Shown: in pieces, positions 53,036 through 61,511 of the stretch
Layout: every line of letters begins with the position of its first letter
How positions within the stretch are numbered: the stretch's first letter is position 1
From: Bacillus sp. FJAT-47783
GTDB lineage: Bacteria > Bacillota > Bacilli > Bacillales > Aeribacillaceae
Assembly: GCF_022808615.1 (NCBI RefSeq)
Contig: NZ_JAKZKS010000009.1
Span: 1 to 64,000 of the forward strand
Direction: 5' to 3'
Length of the DNA: 64,000 nucleotides
Made by a program: the position numbers and the translations under genes
Notes under the pieces: generated by a model
Databases searched by the model: none
What the model saw: only the letters and a program-made list of their open reading frames with translations
Told to the model about the DNA's origin: nothing

Positions 53036-53215
53036 GGTCGTCAAGTGGCTCATTTTTCAATTAATATGGTGGCTCACTTTATGTTACCATATACATTCTT
53101 GGAAGTTTCGCCTTTTTGGTAGGCTAAAACTCTTCTTGCTTAACAATTTTTTCTTCCATTTCCCAAAGTGTCCTTTTATAATAATCATCCTTTTGCCTTT
53201 CGGTCACTCATCCCA
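53036..53215 (-). mobile_element. IS21-like terminal remnant with a gene fragment
   Basis: TGGCTCATTTTTCAATT and GGTGGCTCACTTTATGTTACC (repeat TGGCTCAYTTT, about 23 nt apart) look like the terminal repeats of IS21-type elements. Beside them on the minus strand is a closed fragment ERQKDDYYKRTLWEMEEKIV ending in KQEEF. No istA or istB body is left. 52861-53035 and 53216-53300 show nothing else definite. Confidence 0.4.
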
Positions 53216-53325
53216 ATTTAAAAATGATGAAATATTTAAAAGTCGTTGCTCCTTTTTGACCAAAACCAATCTATAAGATAAGTGAAAGGGATTTTTTAAA
53301 AAGATGGGAAAGGAAGGGATTTGTG

Positions 53326-54321
53326 ATGAGTAAATTATTGATTCATGAGCATCTTATTTTGATTTTGCCGACGTTAGTTCAAAAGGTTGGATTGTATGAG
53401 GCAATTTTTCTTCAACAGCTTCATTATTGGCTAACGAAAAGTGAACATGTACATGAAGGCAGACGCTGGGTGTATAACTCGATGGAAAGCTGGCACGAGC
53501 AGCTTCCGTTTATTTCCGTCAGTACGATCCGCCGAATGGTTAAAAAGCTGGAAGAAGAAAAAATCATCGTAACAGGAAACTTTAATCGTTCCAAACTGGA
53601 CCGGACGAAATGGTACACAATTCATTATGAGGCGCTTAATCCCTTATTAGATGATGATCAATCGAGTAACCAACGAGAACATATGAACCGCTCTGTGAGA
53701 CCCCATGATTTGTCCAACGTGAACGCACCATTACCAGAGACTACTTCAGAGACTACTACAGATAAAAAAGAAGAAGAAGATAACGCGCGTATCATAAACC
53801 CGTACACCTTTTCGAACAAATATGAGGCGCTTAATCCCTTAGGTGATGATCAATCGAGTAACCAACGGGAACATATGAACCGCTCTGAGCGACCTCATGA
53901 TTTGTCCAACGTGAACGCACCATTACCAGAGACTACTTCAGAGACTACTTCAGATAAAAAAGAAGAAGATAACGCGCGTATCATAAACCCGTACACCTTT
54001 TTTGAACAAAATGGCTTTGGGACGATCGGCGGTTATATCGCAGAAAAAATTAAGTATTGGTGTGAAGATTTATCAGACGAGTTAGTCGTCGAAGCGATGA
54101 AGCTCGCCGTTGAATACGGCGCAAAAAATTGGTCGTATGTCGAATCGATTCTACGTTACTGGTATGACAAAGGGTACGAAACAGTGGCTGATGTTCACCG
54201 AGCGAGAAAAGCATTTAAAGAGCGAATGGCGCAAAAAGAGCGTCACAATAAACCGAATTCACCCACGCCACCAAGCGATACGGAATACGACATGAACGCC
54301 GGAGAGGATGACGATGTATGA
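53326..54321 (+). CDS. DnaD-domain phage replication initiator-like protein with internal duplication
   Basis: 331 residues. The N-terminal winged-helix part (ILILPTLVQKVGLYEAIFLQ, LHYWLTKSEHV, SVSTIRRMVKKLEEEKI) is followed by a linker present twice: 53626-53820 and 53821-54010, each with EALNPL, DDQSSNQREHMNR, DLSNVNAPLPETTSETT and DNARIINPYTF. The C-terminal DnaD domain is NGFGTIGGYIAEKIKYW, then NWSYVESILRYWYDKGY. A prophage-type gene outside a prophage. ATG 53326 follows AAAGGAAGGGA. It overlaps the next frame by ATGA. Confidence 0.82.
   Translation: MSKLLIHEHLILILPTLVQKVGLYEAIFLQQLHYWLTKSEHVHEGRRWVYNSMESWHEQLPFISVSTIRRMVKKLEEEKIIVTGNFNRSKLDRTKWYTIHYEALNPLLDDDQSSNQREHMNRSVRPHDLSNVNAPLPETTSETTTDKKEEEDNARIINPYTFSNKYEALNPLGDDQSSNQREHMNRSERPHDLSNVNAPLPETTSETTSDKKEEDNARIINPYTFFEQNGFGTIGGYIAEKIKYWCEDLSDELVVEAMKLAVEYGAKNWSYVESILRYWYDKGYETVADVHRARKAFKERMAQKERHNKPNSPTPPSDTEYDMNAGEDDDV
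53626..54010 (+). repeat. In-frame tandem duplication inside the DnaD-like gene
   Basis: Two copies of about 195 and 190 bp, in frame, differing at only a few bases plus 3-nt length changes (GATGATGAT against GGTGATGAT, and an extra GAA). The near identity implies a recent event. Confidence 0.85.
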
Positions 54322-54437
54322 TTGAAAAAGCGTTCCACGGCACTTTGATAAAGGAAAACGCCTTACTCAAAGATACTGCCATTGTCCCTTTCTGTTTTTT
54401 ACCTTTTATTACAACCATCACCAAAAGTCGGGGTTGA
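54318..54437 (+). pseudogene. Truncated start of a DnaB-like helicase gene
   Basis: 39 residues beginning MIEKAFHGTLIKENALLKDT, which resembles the N-terminus of phage DnaB-type helicases (EKALLGALI..N.LL.DT). The ATG overlaps the DnaD-like stop (ATGA), as coupled phage replication genes do. It then loses similarity and stops within the CATCACC MITE. Probably a remnant with its body deleted. Confidence 0.5.
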
Positions 54438-54519
54438 TAATTTCTACCTGAATCCGTGACAAGATGTTTATCTTCATTCATTTTAATGGATTTTATGTCA
54501 CCCCCAAGTTACGGTGATG
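54416..54519. mobile_element. MITE-like element, CATCACC family, copy 1 (104 bp)
   Basis: CATCACCAAAAGTCGGGG at the left and, in reverse complement, CATCACCGTAACTTGGGG at the right. It is the inverted and shorter counterpart of 62625-62768: the left 30 bases and right 34 bases match that copy almost fully. No clear target duplication. The remainder to 54690 is AT-rich without a gene. Confidence 0.7.
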
Positions 54520-54696
54520 ATCCATTTCTTTACACTTTATCTTGGGTTATAGTATAAAATTGGTAGCTTATAATCTAAATACGGAAATTCGCCATTTCCA
54601 ACAAACGGAAACTTAAAAGAACTTGCTTACTCTAATAAAGCCTTACGACGAAAAGACATTTTCATCTTTACACCGTAAGACTTTTTGACTAAAGAA

Positions 54697-54733
54697 AAGG
54701 TGTCTAGAGCTAGACGTACTTGGAACACCTCTT
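54697..54733 (-). terminator. Terminator of ecsC
   Basis: On the minus strand AGGTGT pairs with ACACCT around a loop holding a small GTCTAG / CTAGAC stem, followed by TTTTCTTT. Confidence 0.55.
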
Positions 54734-54736
54734 TCC

Positions 54737-55441
54737 CTATTCCGAGAGCAAACGCATTCGAAATAAATATTTCACACACTCTCCTAAATGTTTGACTAAA
54801 TGATAGTTCGCTACACCTCCTACGACCGCTCCAAAGCCTGGCATTATTTGAAGGAGCTTTACAATATCCAGATAATCTCGGTATTCTTGTTGAAGTGAAC
54901 GCCAATCGAGTTTTTTTTGTTCCGCTTTTGTCTCAGCCCAGTTTTCAATCATAGATAGCATTTTTATTTTATGCTCCTCACGTGAAAATGCGAACTGAAA
55001 GACGTAAAGAAGAAAGAGACGCTCTTCATATTGATCTGTATCAAATCCGTATAATGCAGCCGCTTCAAATAGAAATTTCATTTTAATACTTAAAAACAGC
55101 GGAAAATCAGCGATCCCTAATAATATTCCTCCAGCACCAGTGCCTGCACCTTCAAGAGCTGCTGCTTTTCGATAGGATTGGATTAAATGTTTTAACGCTT
55201 CTTCTTTTTCTTCTAAGCTTCGGTCGTTATGATACATTTTTTTCGGCAAATATTCGTTCCCTTTTAACGTCGCTTCGATCATTTTTTGAATACTCGTCGT
55301 CATAATTTCGTGAAATCTTTCCGGTATTAAGTGATTCAACTTTTTCTGCATTTGTTTTGATGTCCGACTCCAAATAGAAGGCTTTTGCAGCTGCTTTAAC
55401 CTCCATTGGAACAATTCATCTCGCAACTCTTGTTCGTTCAT
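54737..55441 (-). CDS. ecsC: EcsC protein
   Basis: 234 residues, close to B. subtilis EcsC. Contains a Gly-rich hydrophobic stretch ALEGAGTGAGGILLGIADFP near residue 90 and a second one near the end (IMPGFGAVVGGVANYHLVKH). Third gene of ecsABC. Its own role is less clear than that of EcsAB. It lies 84 nt after ecsB. Confidence 0.88.
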   Translation of the reverse strand: MNEQELRDELFQWRLKQLQKPSIWSRTSKQMQKKLNHLIPERFHEIMTTSIQKMIEATLKGNEYLPKKMYHNDRSLEEKEEALKHLIQSYRKAAALEGAGTGAGGILLGIADFPLFLSIKMKFLFEAAALYGFDTDQYEERLFLLYVFQFAFSREEHKIKMLSMIENWAETKAEQKKLDWRSLQQEYRDYLDIVKLLQIMPGFGAVVGGVANYHLVKHLGECVKYLFRMRLLSE

Positions 55442-55525
55442 TCACCGTTTCAATTCCTTTCTAACCGTAGTATCCTTATATACGATTAAATAAGGAACTA
55501 AGTTTCATCTTGGTAGACTGAGCAT

Positions 55526-56737
55526 TTACTTCACAAATCGTTTCGATAGATACGTGTACACGAGTATATAGGCGAAGGCAATGTTTATACCGAGTTGAAT
55601 AAACCCTATTCCGATAGTTGTTTGTATCATAACCGCAATGGTCAACAACCCTTCTTGAATGACGAGTATAATAAATAACAAACGTAAAAAACTTTTTTGT
55701 TTTAAACTATGTTTCACTGGATACAGCCGGGGAACGGTTAAGATGTCGTGTTGCTTAAATAAACTGACTAGTTGAATGCTTGTTAAAAAGAGCATTGTTG
55801 CAGAAAGAAGCACACTGCCAATGAATGACAACGGAATGAAAAAAGCAATCACAACCGCAATCCCAAGAAGCCGTATAAAAATGCCAAAGTAATCACCTGT
55901 TCGTAAAAACGAGCGTGCATACAAATAGAAAAAAGTGTTTTCCTGTTTATATGAAAATGCCGCTAACGTCCAATCTAACCAGCTACGGCGTTTCACTTTA
56001 TTTTTCAGTTTCGGAACATCTGTAAACAAATTGGCGATTCGATAAAAGGTATGCTGTCTCCGATTTTCTTCATCAATTAAAAACTCCCATTTCACTGACT
56101 TTTTTTTCGCCATTTGCTTAAAATAGAGCCAATATAAAACCATGATAATTATCATGAGCAATGTAAACATATGGGCTTTTACAATAAAGAAGTAAATAAA
56201 CAAGAAATTGATGACAAATCGGACGATAACATCGCTCATTTGTGATGCTCTGTCTGGGAAATGCGTTAAATGCCAATGGACGGCTTGATTCCAAAGCTTT
56301 ACTAAGAGCAGTGTTCCAAACAGGATGAATAGTCCAGATGAACTCGTTGAAAAAACACGTACATATAACGGTACAATGATAACCGTTACAATAATGAGCG
56401 GATACAGCTGTGATATGTAACTATATGTGAACGCTCGTTTAAAATACGTCGAAAACTCCTTCTCTAACGGAAGCAAAAAAACAATATCAGGCTCTTTTAA
56501 CAATGTTCGTACATGGGCAAATGTTACGACAAATGTAAAGAGTAATGGAATGATAAAAGGAGCTGGAAACGTCTCTGGAATATTTCGGAGCCACCCTTGA
56601 TACCAATACGCTCCTCCCCCAACAACGAAAATCATCACAAATAATAAATGGTCGTTAAACATATATCGAAGGTACGTTCTAAGTTCTTTTAAATATTCAG
56701 ATAATCGATTTTTCCATATGTCCTGCACTGATTTCAT
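55526..56737 (-). CDS. ecsB: ABC transporter membrane subunit EcsB
   Basis: 403 residues, strongly hydrophobic with about nine to ten membrane segments in two groups (45-220 and 280-400). It forms with EcsA an exporter needed in B. subtilis for efficient protein secretion, competence and normal regulated proteolysis in the membrane. N-terminal KNRLSEYLKELRTYLRYMFN matches the family. Start overlaps the ecsA stop by 4 nt. Confidence 0.9.
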   Translation of the reverse strand: MKSVQDIWKNRLSEYLKELRTYLRYMFNDHLLFVMIFVVGGGAYWYQGWLRNIPETFPAPFIIPLLFTFVVTFAHVRTLLKEPDIVFLLPLEKEFSTYFKRAFTYSYISQLYPLIIVTVIIVPLYVRVFSTSSSGLFILFGTLLLVKLWNQAVHWHLTHFPDRASQMSDVIVRFVINFLFIYFFIVKAHMFTLLMIIIMVLYWLYFKQMAKKKSVKWEFLIDEENRRQHTFYRIANLFTDVPKLKNKVKRRSWLDWTLAAFSYKQENTFFYLYARSFLRTGDYFGIFIRLLGIAVVIAFFIPLSFIGSVLLSATMLFLTSIQLVSLFKQHDILTVPRLYPVKHSLKQKSFLRLLFIILVIQEGLLTIAVMIQTTIGIGFIQLGINIAFAYILVYTYLSKRFVK

Positions 56738-57471
56738 TCTTCTTGCTCCTTCGTTAACTGAATGTAAAGGTCATCCAACGTGGCATTTTGCATACCGAAT
56801 TGTTCTTGAAGCTCTTTTAACGACCCTTTTGCTCGAATTTCCCCATTATGTAAAATAATAAATGAATCGCAATACCGTTCAGCCGTTGCTAAAATATGGG
56901 TAGACATTAAAATTCCTGAACCTGCCTCTTTTGCCCTGTTCATCATTTCTAACAAGGAGTGAATAGCTAATGGGTCAAGCCCCATAAACGGTTCATCAAT
57001 AATATACAATGACGGCTGTACTAAAAACGCACACATAATCATTACCTTTTGTTTCATCCCTTTAGAAAAATGAGCTGGAAACCATTTTAATCGCTTTTCC
57101 ATCCGAAATTCTTTCAGTAAAGGATGCAGCCGCTTTTCAAACGTCTCTTTATCCAGTCCGTACGCCATAGCCGTTAACTCTAAATGTTCGTATAAAGTTA
57201 ATTCTTCATATAAAATAGGGGTTTCTGGGATAAAGCTTAATTGTTTACGGTACTCCTCGTGTTGTTCTTGGAATGTTTTTCCATTAATTTTAACCACACC
57301 TGACCTTGGCTCCATTAACCCAATAATATGTTTTATAGTTGTACTTTTGCCTGCCCCATTTAAACCGATTAACCCGACAATTTCGTTTCGATTCACTTGA
57401 AATGAAACATTTTTTAATACAGGTTGTTTCGTATAACCTCCTGTTAACTGTTCAACACTTAATAATGTCAT
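56734..57471 (-). CDS. ecsA: ABC transporter ATPase EcsA
   Basis: 245 residues. Walker A GLNGAGKST, signature FSKGMKQKV, Walker B LYIIDEPFMGLDP, switch His in STHILATAER. Start ATG 57471 (MTLLSVEQLTGGYTKQPV) with AAAGGA upstream; the frame above it is not like the family. First gene of ecsABC, divergent from hit with a long gap that carries two copies of a 23-nt motif. Confidence 0.93.
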   Translation of the reverse strand: MTLLSVEQLTGGYTKQPVLKNVSFQVNRNEIVGLIGLNGAGKSTTIKHIIGLMEPRSGVVKINGKTFQEQHEEYRKQLSFIPETPILYEELTLYEHLELTAMAYGLDKETFEKRLHPLLKEFRMEKRLKWFPAHFSKGMKQKVMIMCAFLVQPSLYIIDEPFMGLDPLAIHSLLEMMNRAKEAGSGILMSTHILATAERYCDSFIILHNGEIRAKGSLKELQEQFGMQNATLDDLYIQLTKEQEE

Positions 57472-57605
57472 CTTCAAAAAATCCTTTCTATAAAAGAATG
57501 TACTTGCCCATATCATACCAAAATCTGTCCACAAATTCTTCTTTCAAAAATGGGTATAAAAGATGGAAAATCGGACATCATAATGTTTGAAGAGGGACAT
57601 CAACT

Positions 57606-57830
57606 TGAAAATGAGGTGTTTGTCAAAGACAGTTCAAATTAGAATCGTCGAAAGACCGATTCAAACGTAAGAAGTTCCCAACAGTTCAAGATGTATAAAA
57701 ACCTCTTGATAAGGGGATGGTTACTTTGAACAAGATATCACCATTTAAATGACACTTTGTATAAAGTCAATCATTTTTATGGATAGTGTTTACGAATAAG
57801 TAAATGAGGTGTTTGTCAAAGACAATTGAA
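57606..57830. repeat. Paired 23-nt motif in the ecsA-hit gap
   Basis: AAATGAGGTGTTTGTCAAAG then ACA occurs at about 57611 and again at about 57804. The core TGTTTGTCAAAGACA is a weak palindrome. The sequence after each copy differs. It may be a pair of binding sites or two ends of a lost element; I cannot decide. Confidence 0.5.
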
Positions 57831-57892
57831 CCCTTTTTCAACAGTCCGAATGATAACATTTCAATAGGAATGTTTGAAGGATCCCTCTTCAG

Positions 57893-57923
57893 GGGAACGG
57901 CAACTACGGTCCGTTCCCTTTTT
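57893..57923 (+). terminator. Terminator-like hairpin upstream of hit
   Basis: GGGAACGG (57893-57900) pairs perfectly with CCGTTCCC (57911-57918) followed by TTTTT. There is no known gene upstream on this strand, so a short untranslated transcript or a leader attenuator is implied. Confidence 0.65.
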
Positions 57924-57992
57924 AATTGTTTACATTTCCAACCATATCTCGGTGTGATAAGATAAAAGAAAAAGGGGAATAGGAGTGTTACA

Positions 57993-58412
57993 ATGAGCGA
58001 TTGTATTTTTTGTAAAATTGTCGAAGGTGAAATCCCTGCAGCAAAAGTGTATGAAGATGAACATGTCATGGCATTTATGGACATTATGCAAGTAACGAAA
58101 GGACATACACTAGTCATTCCAAAAGTACATAAGCAAGATGTTTTTGAATTAACACCTGAGCTCTCTCGCCATTTGTTTGAAGTCGTTACAAAGGTTGCCA
58201 AATCGATTAAAGAGACGTTTCACCCGGAAGGCTTAAACATCGTGAACAATAATGGCAAAGAAGCTGGACAAACCGTTTTTCATTACCATATGCACATTGT
58301 TCCGCGCTACGGTAAAGGAGATGGCTTTGGCGTCGTTTGGAAATCTCATGCCGAGCAATATACGTTTGATGACCTTCAACAGCTCGCTTCATCTATAAAT
58401 GAAAAATTATAG
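57993..58412 (+). CDS. hit: HIT-family protein Hit
   Basis: 139 residues. N-terminal CIFCKIVEGEIPAAKVYED and the histidine triad HYHMHIVPR near residue 100. Such proteins hydrolyse nucleotide phosphoramidates or dinucleoside polyphosphates. Good ribosome site AGGAGTG. Divergent from ecsA as in B. subtilis. Followed by a strong terminator. Confidence 0.92.
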   Translation: MSDCIFCKIVEGEIPAAKVYEDEHVMAFMDIMQVTKGHTLVIPKVHKQDVFELTPELSRHLFEVVTKVAKSIKETFHPEGLNIVNNNGKEAGQTVFHYHMHIVPRYGKGDGFGVVWKSHAEQYTFDDLQQLASSINEKL

Positions 58413-58421
58413 TAATTTATT

Positions 58422-58453
58422 TGATGCCGGTTATCGATCGGCATCATTTTTTT
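58422..58453 (+). terminator. Terminator of hit
   Basis: TGATGCCG pairs with CGGCATCA, then TTTTTTT. Confidence 0.85.
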
Positions 58454-58601
58454 GCAAAAAATGCATCACCACTCCTTTACACACTCTTAAAAAAACCATA
58501 TTCGAAATCTCTTTCTATTCACTTTTCGAAAAATTCATATTTCAAGTATCTTTTTTTCATGGTAGGATGTAATAAAAACGTTTGATAGAGAGGGATTACA
58601 A

Positions 58602-59684
58602 ATGAAACGAGTATATAATTTTAATGCTGGCCCTTCTGCTTTACCTTTACAAGTTCTTGAAAAGGCGCAAGCTGAACTGATCAACTTTAATGAAACAGGC
58701 ATGTCCGTCATGGAGTTAAGCCATCGCAGTCAAGCTTATGATGATGTCCATAATCGTGCAAAGCAATTATTAAAAGACATTTTACGCATTCCAGATTCCC
58801 ATGACGTACTATTTTTACAAGGCGGCGCAAGTTTGCAGTTTGCCATGGTTCCCCTTAACTTCCTTCCTAAACATAAAACAGGATATTACGTGTTAACAGG
58901 ATCTTGGTCCGAAAAAGCGTTAAAAGAAGCGAGTAAAATTGGTCAGACAGAAGTCCTCGCTTCTAGTAAAGAGCAAAACTATTCGTATATCCCAGAGGTC
59001 GATGCTTCAACTGTTGACAATGACGGGGCTTATGTACACATAACATCCAACAATACGATTTATGGAACACAGTGGAAACAATTTCCGAACACTTCCATTC
59101 CGCTTATTGCTGATATGTCAAGCGATATTTTATCGCGAGAAATCAACGTGGAGCAGTTTGACGTAATCTATGCCGGTGCACAAAAAAACCTCGGCCCTTC
59201 AGGTTTAACGGTTGTAATTATAAAAAAAGAATTATTAACAGAAGTTCATGAACATGTTCCAACCATTTTAACCTATAAAACACATGCAAGTAAAAACTCT
59301 TTATATCATACACCACCGACGTTTTCTATTTATATGCTGTCACTCGTTTTAGAGTGGGTACAAGCTGAAGGCGGATTGCGTGCTGTTGAAGAAAAAAACA
59401 ATAAAAAAGCAAAAATCCTTTATGATGTTATCGATGAAAGTGCAGGCTTTTATAACGGACATGCGGTTAAAGATAGTCGCTCAAACATGAATGTTACATT
59501 TACTCTTCCTAGTGAAGAGCTAACGAAACAGTTTTTATCTCAAGCAGAAAGTAAATGTTTTATTGGTTTAAACGGCCACCGCTCCATCGGGGGATGCCGT
59601 GCATCTATTTACAACGCAGTGACATTAGAAGCTTGCGAAGAGCTTTCAGCATTTATGAAAGAATTTCAACGCCAATATTCATAA
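58602..59684 (+). CDS. serC: Phosphoserine aminotransferase
   Basis: 360 residues. PLP enzyme of serine synthesis. KRVYNFNAGPSALPLQVLEK at the N-terminus, FLQGGASLQFAMVPLNF, and the PLP-lysine in YAGAQKNLGPSG near residue 196. C-terminal FIGLNGHRSIGGCRASIYNA is typical. AGAGGGATT precedes the ATG. Between hit and trpP as in B. subtilis. Confidence 0.96.
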   Translation: MKRVYNFNAGPSALPLQVLEKAQAELINFNETGMSVMELSHRSQAYDDVHNRAKQLLKDILRIPDSHDVLFLQGGASLQFAMVPLNFLPKHKTGYYVLTGSWSEKALKEASKIGQTEVLASSKEQNYSYIPEVDASTVDNDGAYVHITSNNTIYGTQWKQFPNTSIPLIADMSSDILSREINVEQFDVIYAGAQKNLGPSGLTVVIIKKELLTEVHEHVPTILTYKTHASKNSLYHTPPTFSIYMLSLVLEWVQAEGGLRAVEEKNNKKAKILYDVIDESAGFYNGHAVKDSRSNMNVTFTLPSEELTKQFLSQAESKCFIGLNGHRSIGGCRASIYNAVTLEACEELSAFMKEFQRQYS

Positions 59685-59742
59685 TATTGAATCACAACTT
59701 TTATTATCATAAAATTTCAAACTTTAAATTTTGCACTACCCT

Positions 59743-59751
59743 TGCTATAAT
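59743..59751 (+). promoter_or_regulatory. Extended -10 promoter of trpP
   Basis: TGC directly before TATAAT (59746-59751) is an extended -10. The -35 region is poor (TTTAAA). It lies 77 nt before the trpP ATG. Confidence 0.55.
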
Positions 59752-59794
59752 GTTTATAAGTTTAGCTTAAGAGCCTCTTTCGTTAGCAAATGAA

Positions 59795-59847
59795 AGAGTA
59801 GTTGAGATTAGTAGAGGAGAGATGAGAAATGAATACGAGAGTTTTAG
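59795..59847 (+). promoter_or_regulatory. TRAP-binding site overlapping trpP start
   Basis: About ten GAG/TAG triplets spaced mostly by two or three bases (AGAGTAG, TTGAG, ATTAG, TAGAGGAG, ATGAG, then past the ATG ACGAG and TTTAG). They cover the ribosome site AGAGGAGAG and the start codon. In B. subtilis tryptophan-bound TRAP blocks translation of trpP in this way. Confidence 0.85.
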
Positions 59848-60356
59848 TGTCTTTATCTTTATTTGTCGCCATTGGTGCAGCACTTCACGGGATTATTCCA
59901 CCTATTTTTAACGGAATGAAACCGGATATGATGCTATTAATGATGTTTTTAGGAATCATTTTATTCCCAGGGCTTAAAAATAGTTTCATTTTAGGAATTG
60001 TTACAGGCTTTTTGTCTGGCCTTACAAGTTCCTTTCCTGGTGGTTTTGTTCCGAACATCATTGATAAAGTGTTAACGTCTATTATTGTGTACGTTTTATA
60101 TGTAATGCTTAAACGATTTGTCAAAGCATCACTTTCCACACTTATGATCACAGCGTTTGGTACGATGATTTCAGGAGTGATTTTTTTAACATCTGCTCTA
60201 ACGATTGTCGGATTACCAGGCGGTGTTGGATTTTTACCATTATTTGTGGGAGTTGTTTTACCTGCAACCGTTCTAAACACAATAGCAATGGTGATTATTT
60301 ATCCCATTGTTCAATCTATTTTAAGGCGCTCTCATTTTATTAGTGTAAGCAACTAA
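59829..60356 (+). CDS. trpP: Tryptophan transporter TrpP
   Basis: 175 residues with five or so membrane segments. MNTRVLVSLSLFVAIGAALHG and the GLKNSFILGIVTGFLSGLTS part fit the TrpP family, which is the likely tryptophan uptake protein. Translation is probably shut off by TRAP at the site around its start. Downstream of serC. Confidence 0.92.
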   Translation: MNTRVLVSLSLFVAIGAALHGIIPPIFNGMKPDMMLLMMFLGIILFPGLKNSFILGIVTGFLSGLTSSFPGGFVPNIIDKVLTSIIVYVLYVMLKRFVKASLSTLMITAFGTMISGVIFLTSALTIVGLPGGVGFLPLFVGVVLPATVLNTIAMVIIYPIVQSILRRSHFISVSN

Positions 60357-60513
60357 CTGAACAATAAAATAAAGGGTCTGCGTTAATTGAAAACAAAATA
60401 AACATCAGTTCATGATAACAGAGATTCGGCTTTTAATGAATTTTATAATAAAATGAAACAACTTGACCATAACGATAACAACAACGAACCCGTCCACACT
60501 TGGCCGGGTTTCC

Positions 60514-60705
60514 TTATTGTATATAGTAAAAAATGAAGCCGAATAACAATGAAACGACACCACCTGCTGTTAAAGTTAACGCTCGTTTCCGTAACACTCG
60601 TTTTGGCGGATAAGAATTCGTCGTATTCGCTAATTTTAAATAGTGGATCGCACCGGCAAAAAACAACATTCCAATAATAATAAATAAAAAAATTAATCCA
60701 GCCAA
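60514..60705 (-). CDS. Small two-segment membrane protein
   Basis: 63 residues: hydrophobic 3-24, a basic loop with PPKRVLRKRAL, hydrophobic 44-61. TTG start 6 nt after GAGGAGGGG. I cannot name the family. Converges with trpP across a short hairpin (AACCCG / CGGGTT, 60487-60510). Confidence 0.7.
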   Translation of the reverse strand: MAGLIFLFIIIGMLFFAGAIHYLKLANTTNSYPPKRVLRKRALTLTAGGVVSLLFGFIFYYIQ

Positions 60706-60854
60706 CTTATTCCCCTCCTCTATTCATAATTATGCAAATTGTTCCTAACCTATGTTTGTTCTGTTTAGAAGAAGGGAAAATAAACAAGTAAGACCTTTTC
60801 ACAACGAATAAACTATCCTTACTGAAAATTTCTAAAAACGGAGTGATGAATGTT

Positions 60855-61226
60855 ATGGCAAACAACAAATCGTTTTTCTTAGGGTTTATGATCGGAGGAA
60901 TCATTAGCGGAGCTGCTGTTCTCCTTTCCACTCCTTCTTCAGGAAAAGATGTCAGAAATCGTGTTCAACAAGGTCGCAAAAGGCTAGATGACCTATTACA
61001 AGAGCTTAGAAAGGAAGGAAGCCATTTAAAAGAACAAATAACCGATTCTGCAAAAGAGAGCATATCGATTGTAAAAGATGTGACAACAGATATTAACAAA
61101 TCCATTCAAGCATGGAAAAAAGATATTGAACCACATACGAAAGAAATTCAGCATGAACTAAAAGAAATCGAAGCGAAGATGAAAGAGCTAGAACAATCGA
61201 TTCGACAAACAACTCTTAAATCATAA
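60855..61226 (+). CDS. yhaH: YtxH-domain protein (YhaH type)
   Basis: 123 residues. N-terminal membrane segment with FFLGFMIGGIISGAAVLLSTP, then the YtxH-type sequence SSGKDVRNRVQQGRKRLDDL and a long charged coiled-coil. ATG 60855 is preferred (GGAGTGAT 7 nt upstream). General-stress YtxH-like proteins have no defined activity. Position between trpP and scoC as in B. subtilis. A strong terminator follows. Confidence 0.83.
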   Translation: MANNKSFFLGFMIGGIISGAAVLLSTPSSGKDVRNRVQQGRKRLDDLLQELRKEGSHLKEQITDSAKESISIVKDVTTDINKSIQAWKKDIEPHTKEIQHELKEIEAKMKELEQSIRQTTLKS

Positions 61227-61233
61227 CCCTTAT

Positions 61234-61271
61234 AAGATGATTCTGAACCGTGCATCAGAATCATCTTTTTT
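61234..61271 (+). terminator. Terminator of yhaH
   Basis: AAGATGATTCTGA pairs with TCAGAATCATCTT, then TTTTTAT. The following gap to scoC has a 15-bp palindrome ATATTGTTACAATAT at 61274-61288 of unknown purpose, otherwise AT-rich sequence. Confidence 0.85.
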
Positions 61272-61511
61272 ATATATTGTTACAATATAGCAATCCTTCA
61301 CCACTATTTTTTCGTATTTTTTCAAATAAAGCGTTGCTATCTTCAATAGTACAATAAGGAAAAATTATTTATTGAAAAATTTCGTAAATTTACATCTTTA
61401 TTAATGTTTATTTTATTGGCATAATAGATATTAACAAACTTTGAAAGCAAAAAAGGATTCAATAACAAATTTCTTATGGAAAAGGACTAGAAATAAAGTA
61501 GGTGGGGGAAT

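Noticed and set aside
57606-57923. Known riboswitch in the ecsA-hit gap
   Set aside because: Motifs of the common classes (SAM, lysine, glycine, c-di-GMP, T-box) were looked for by eye and did not fit.
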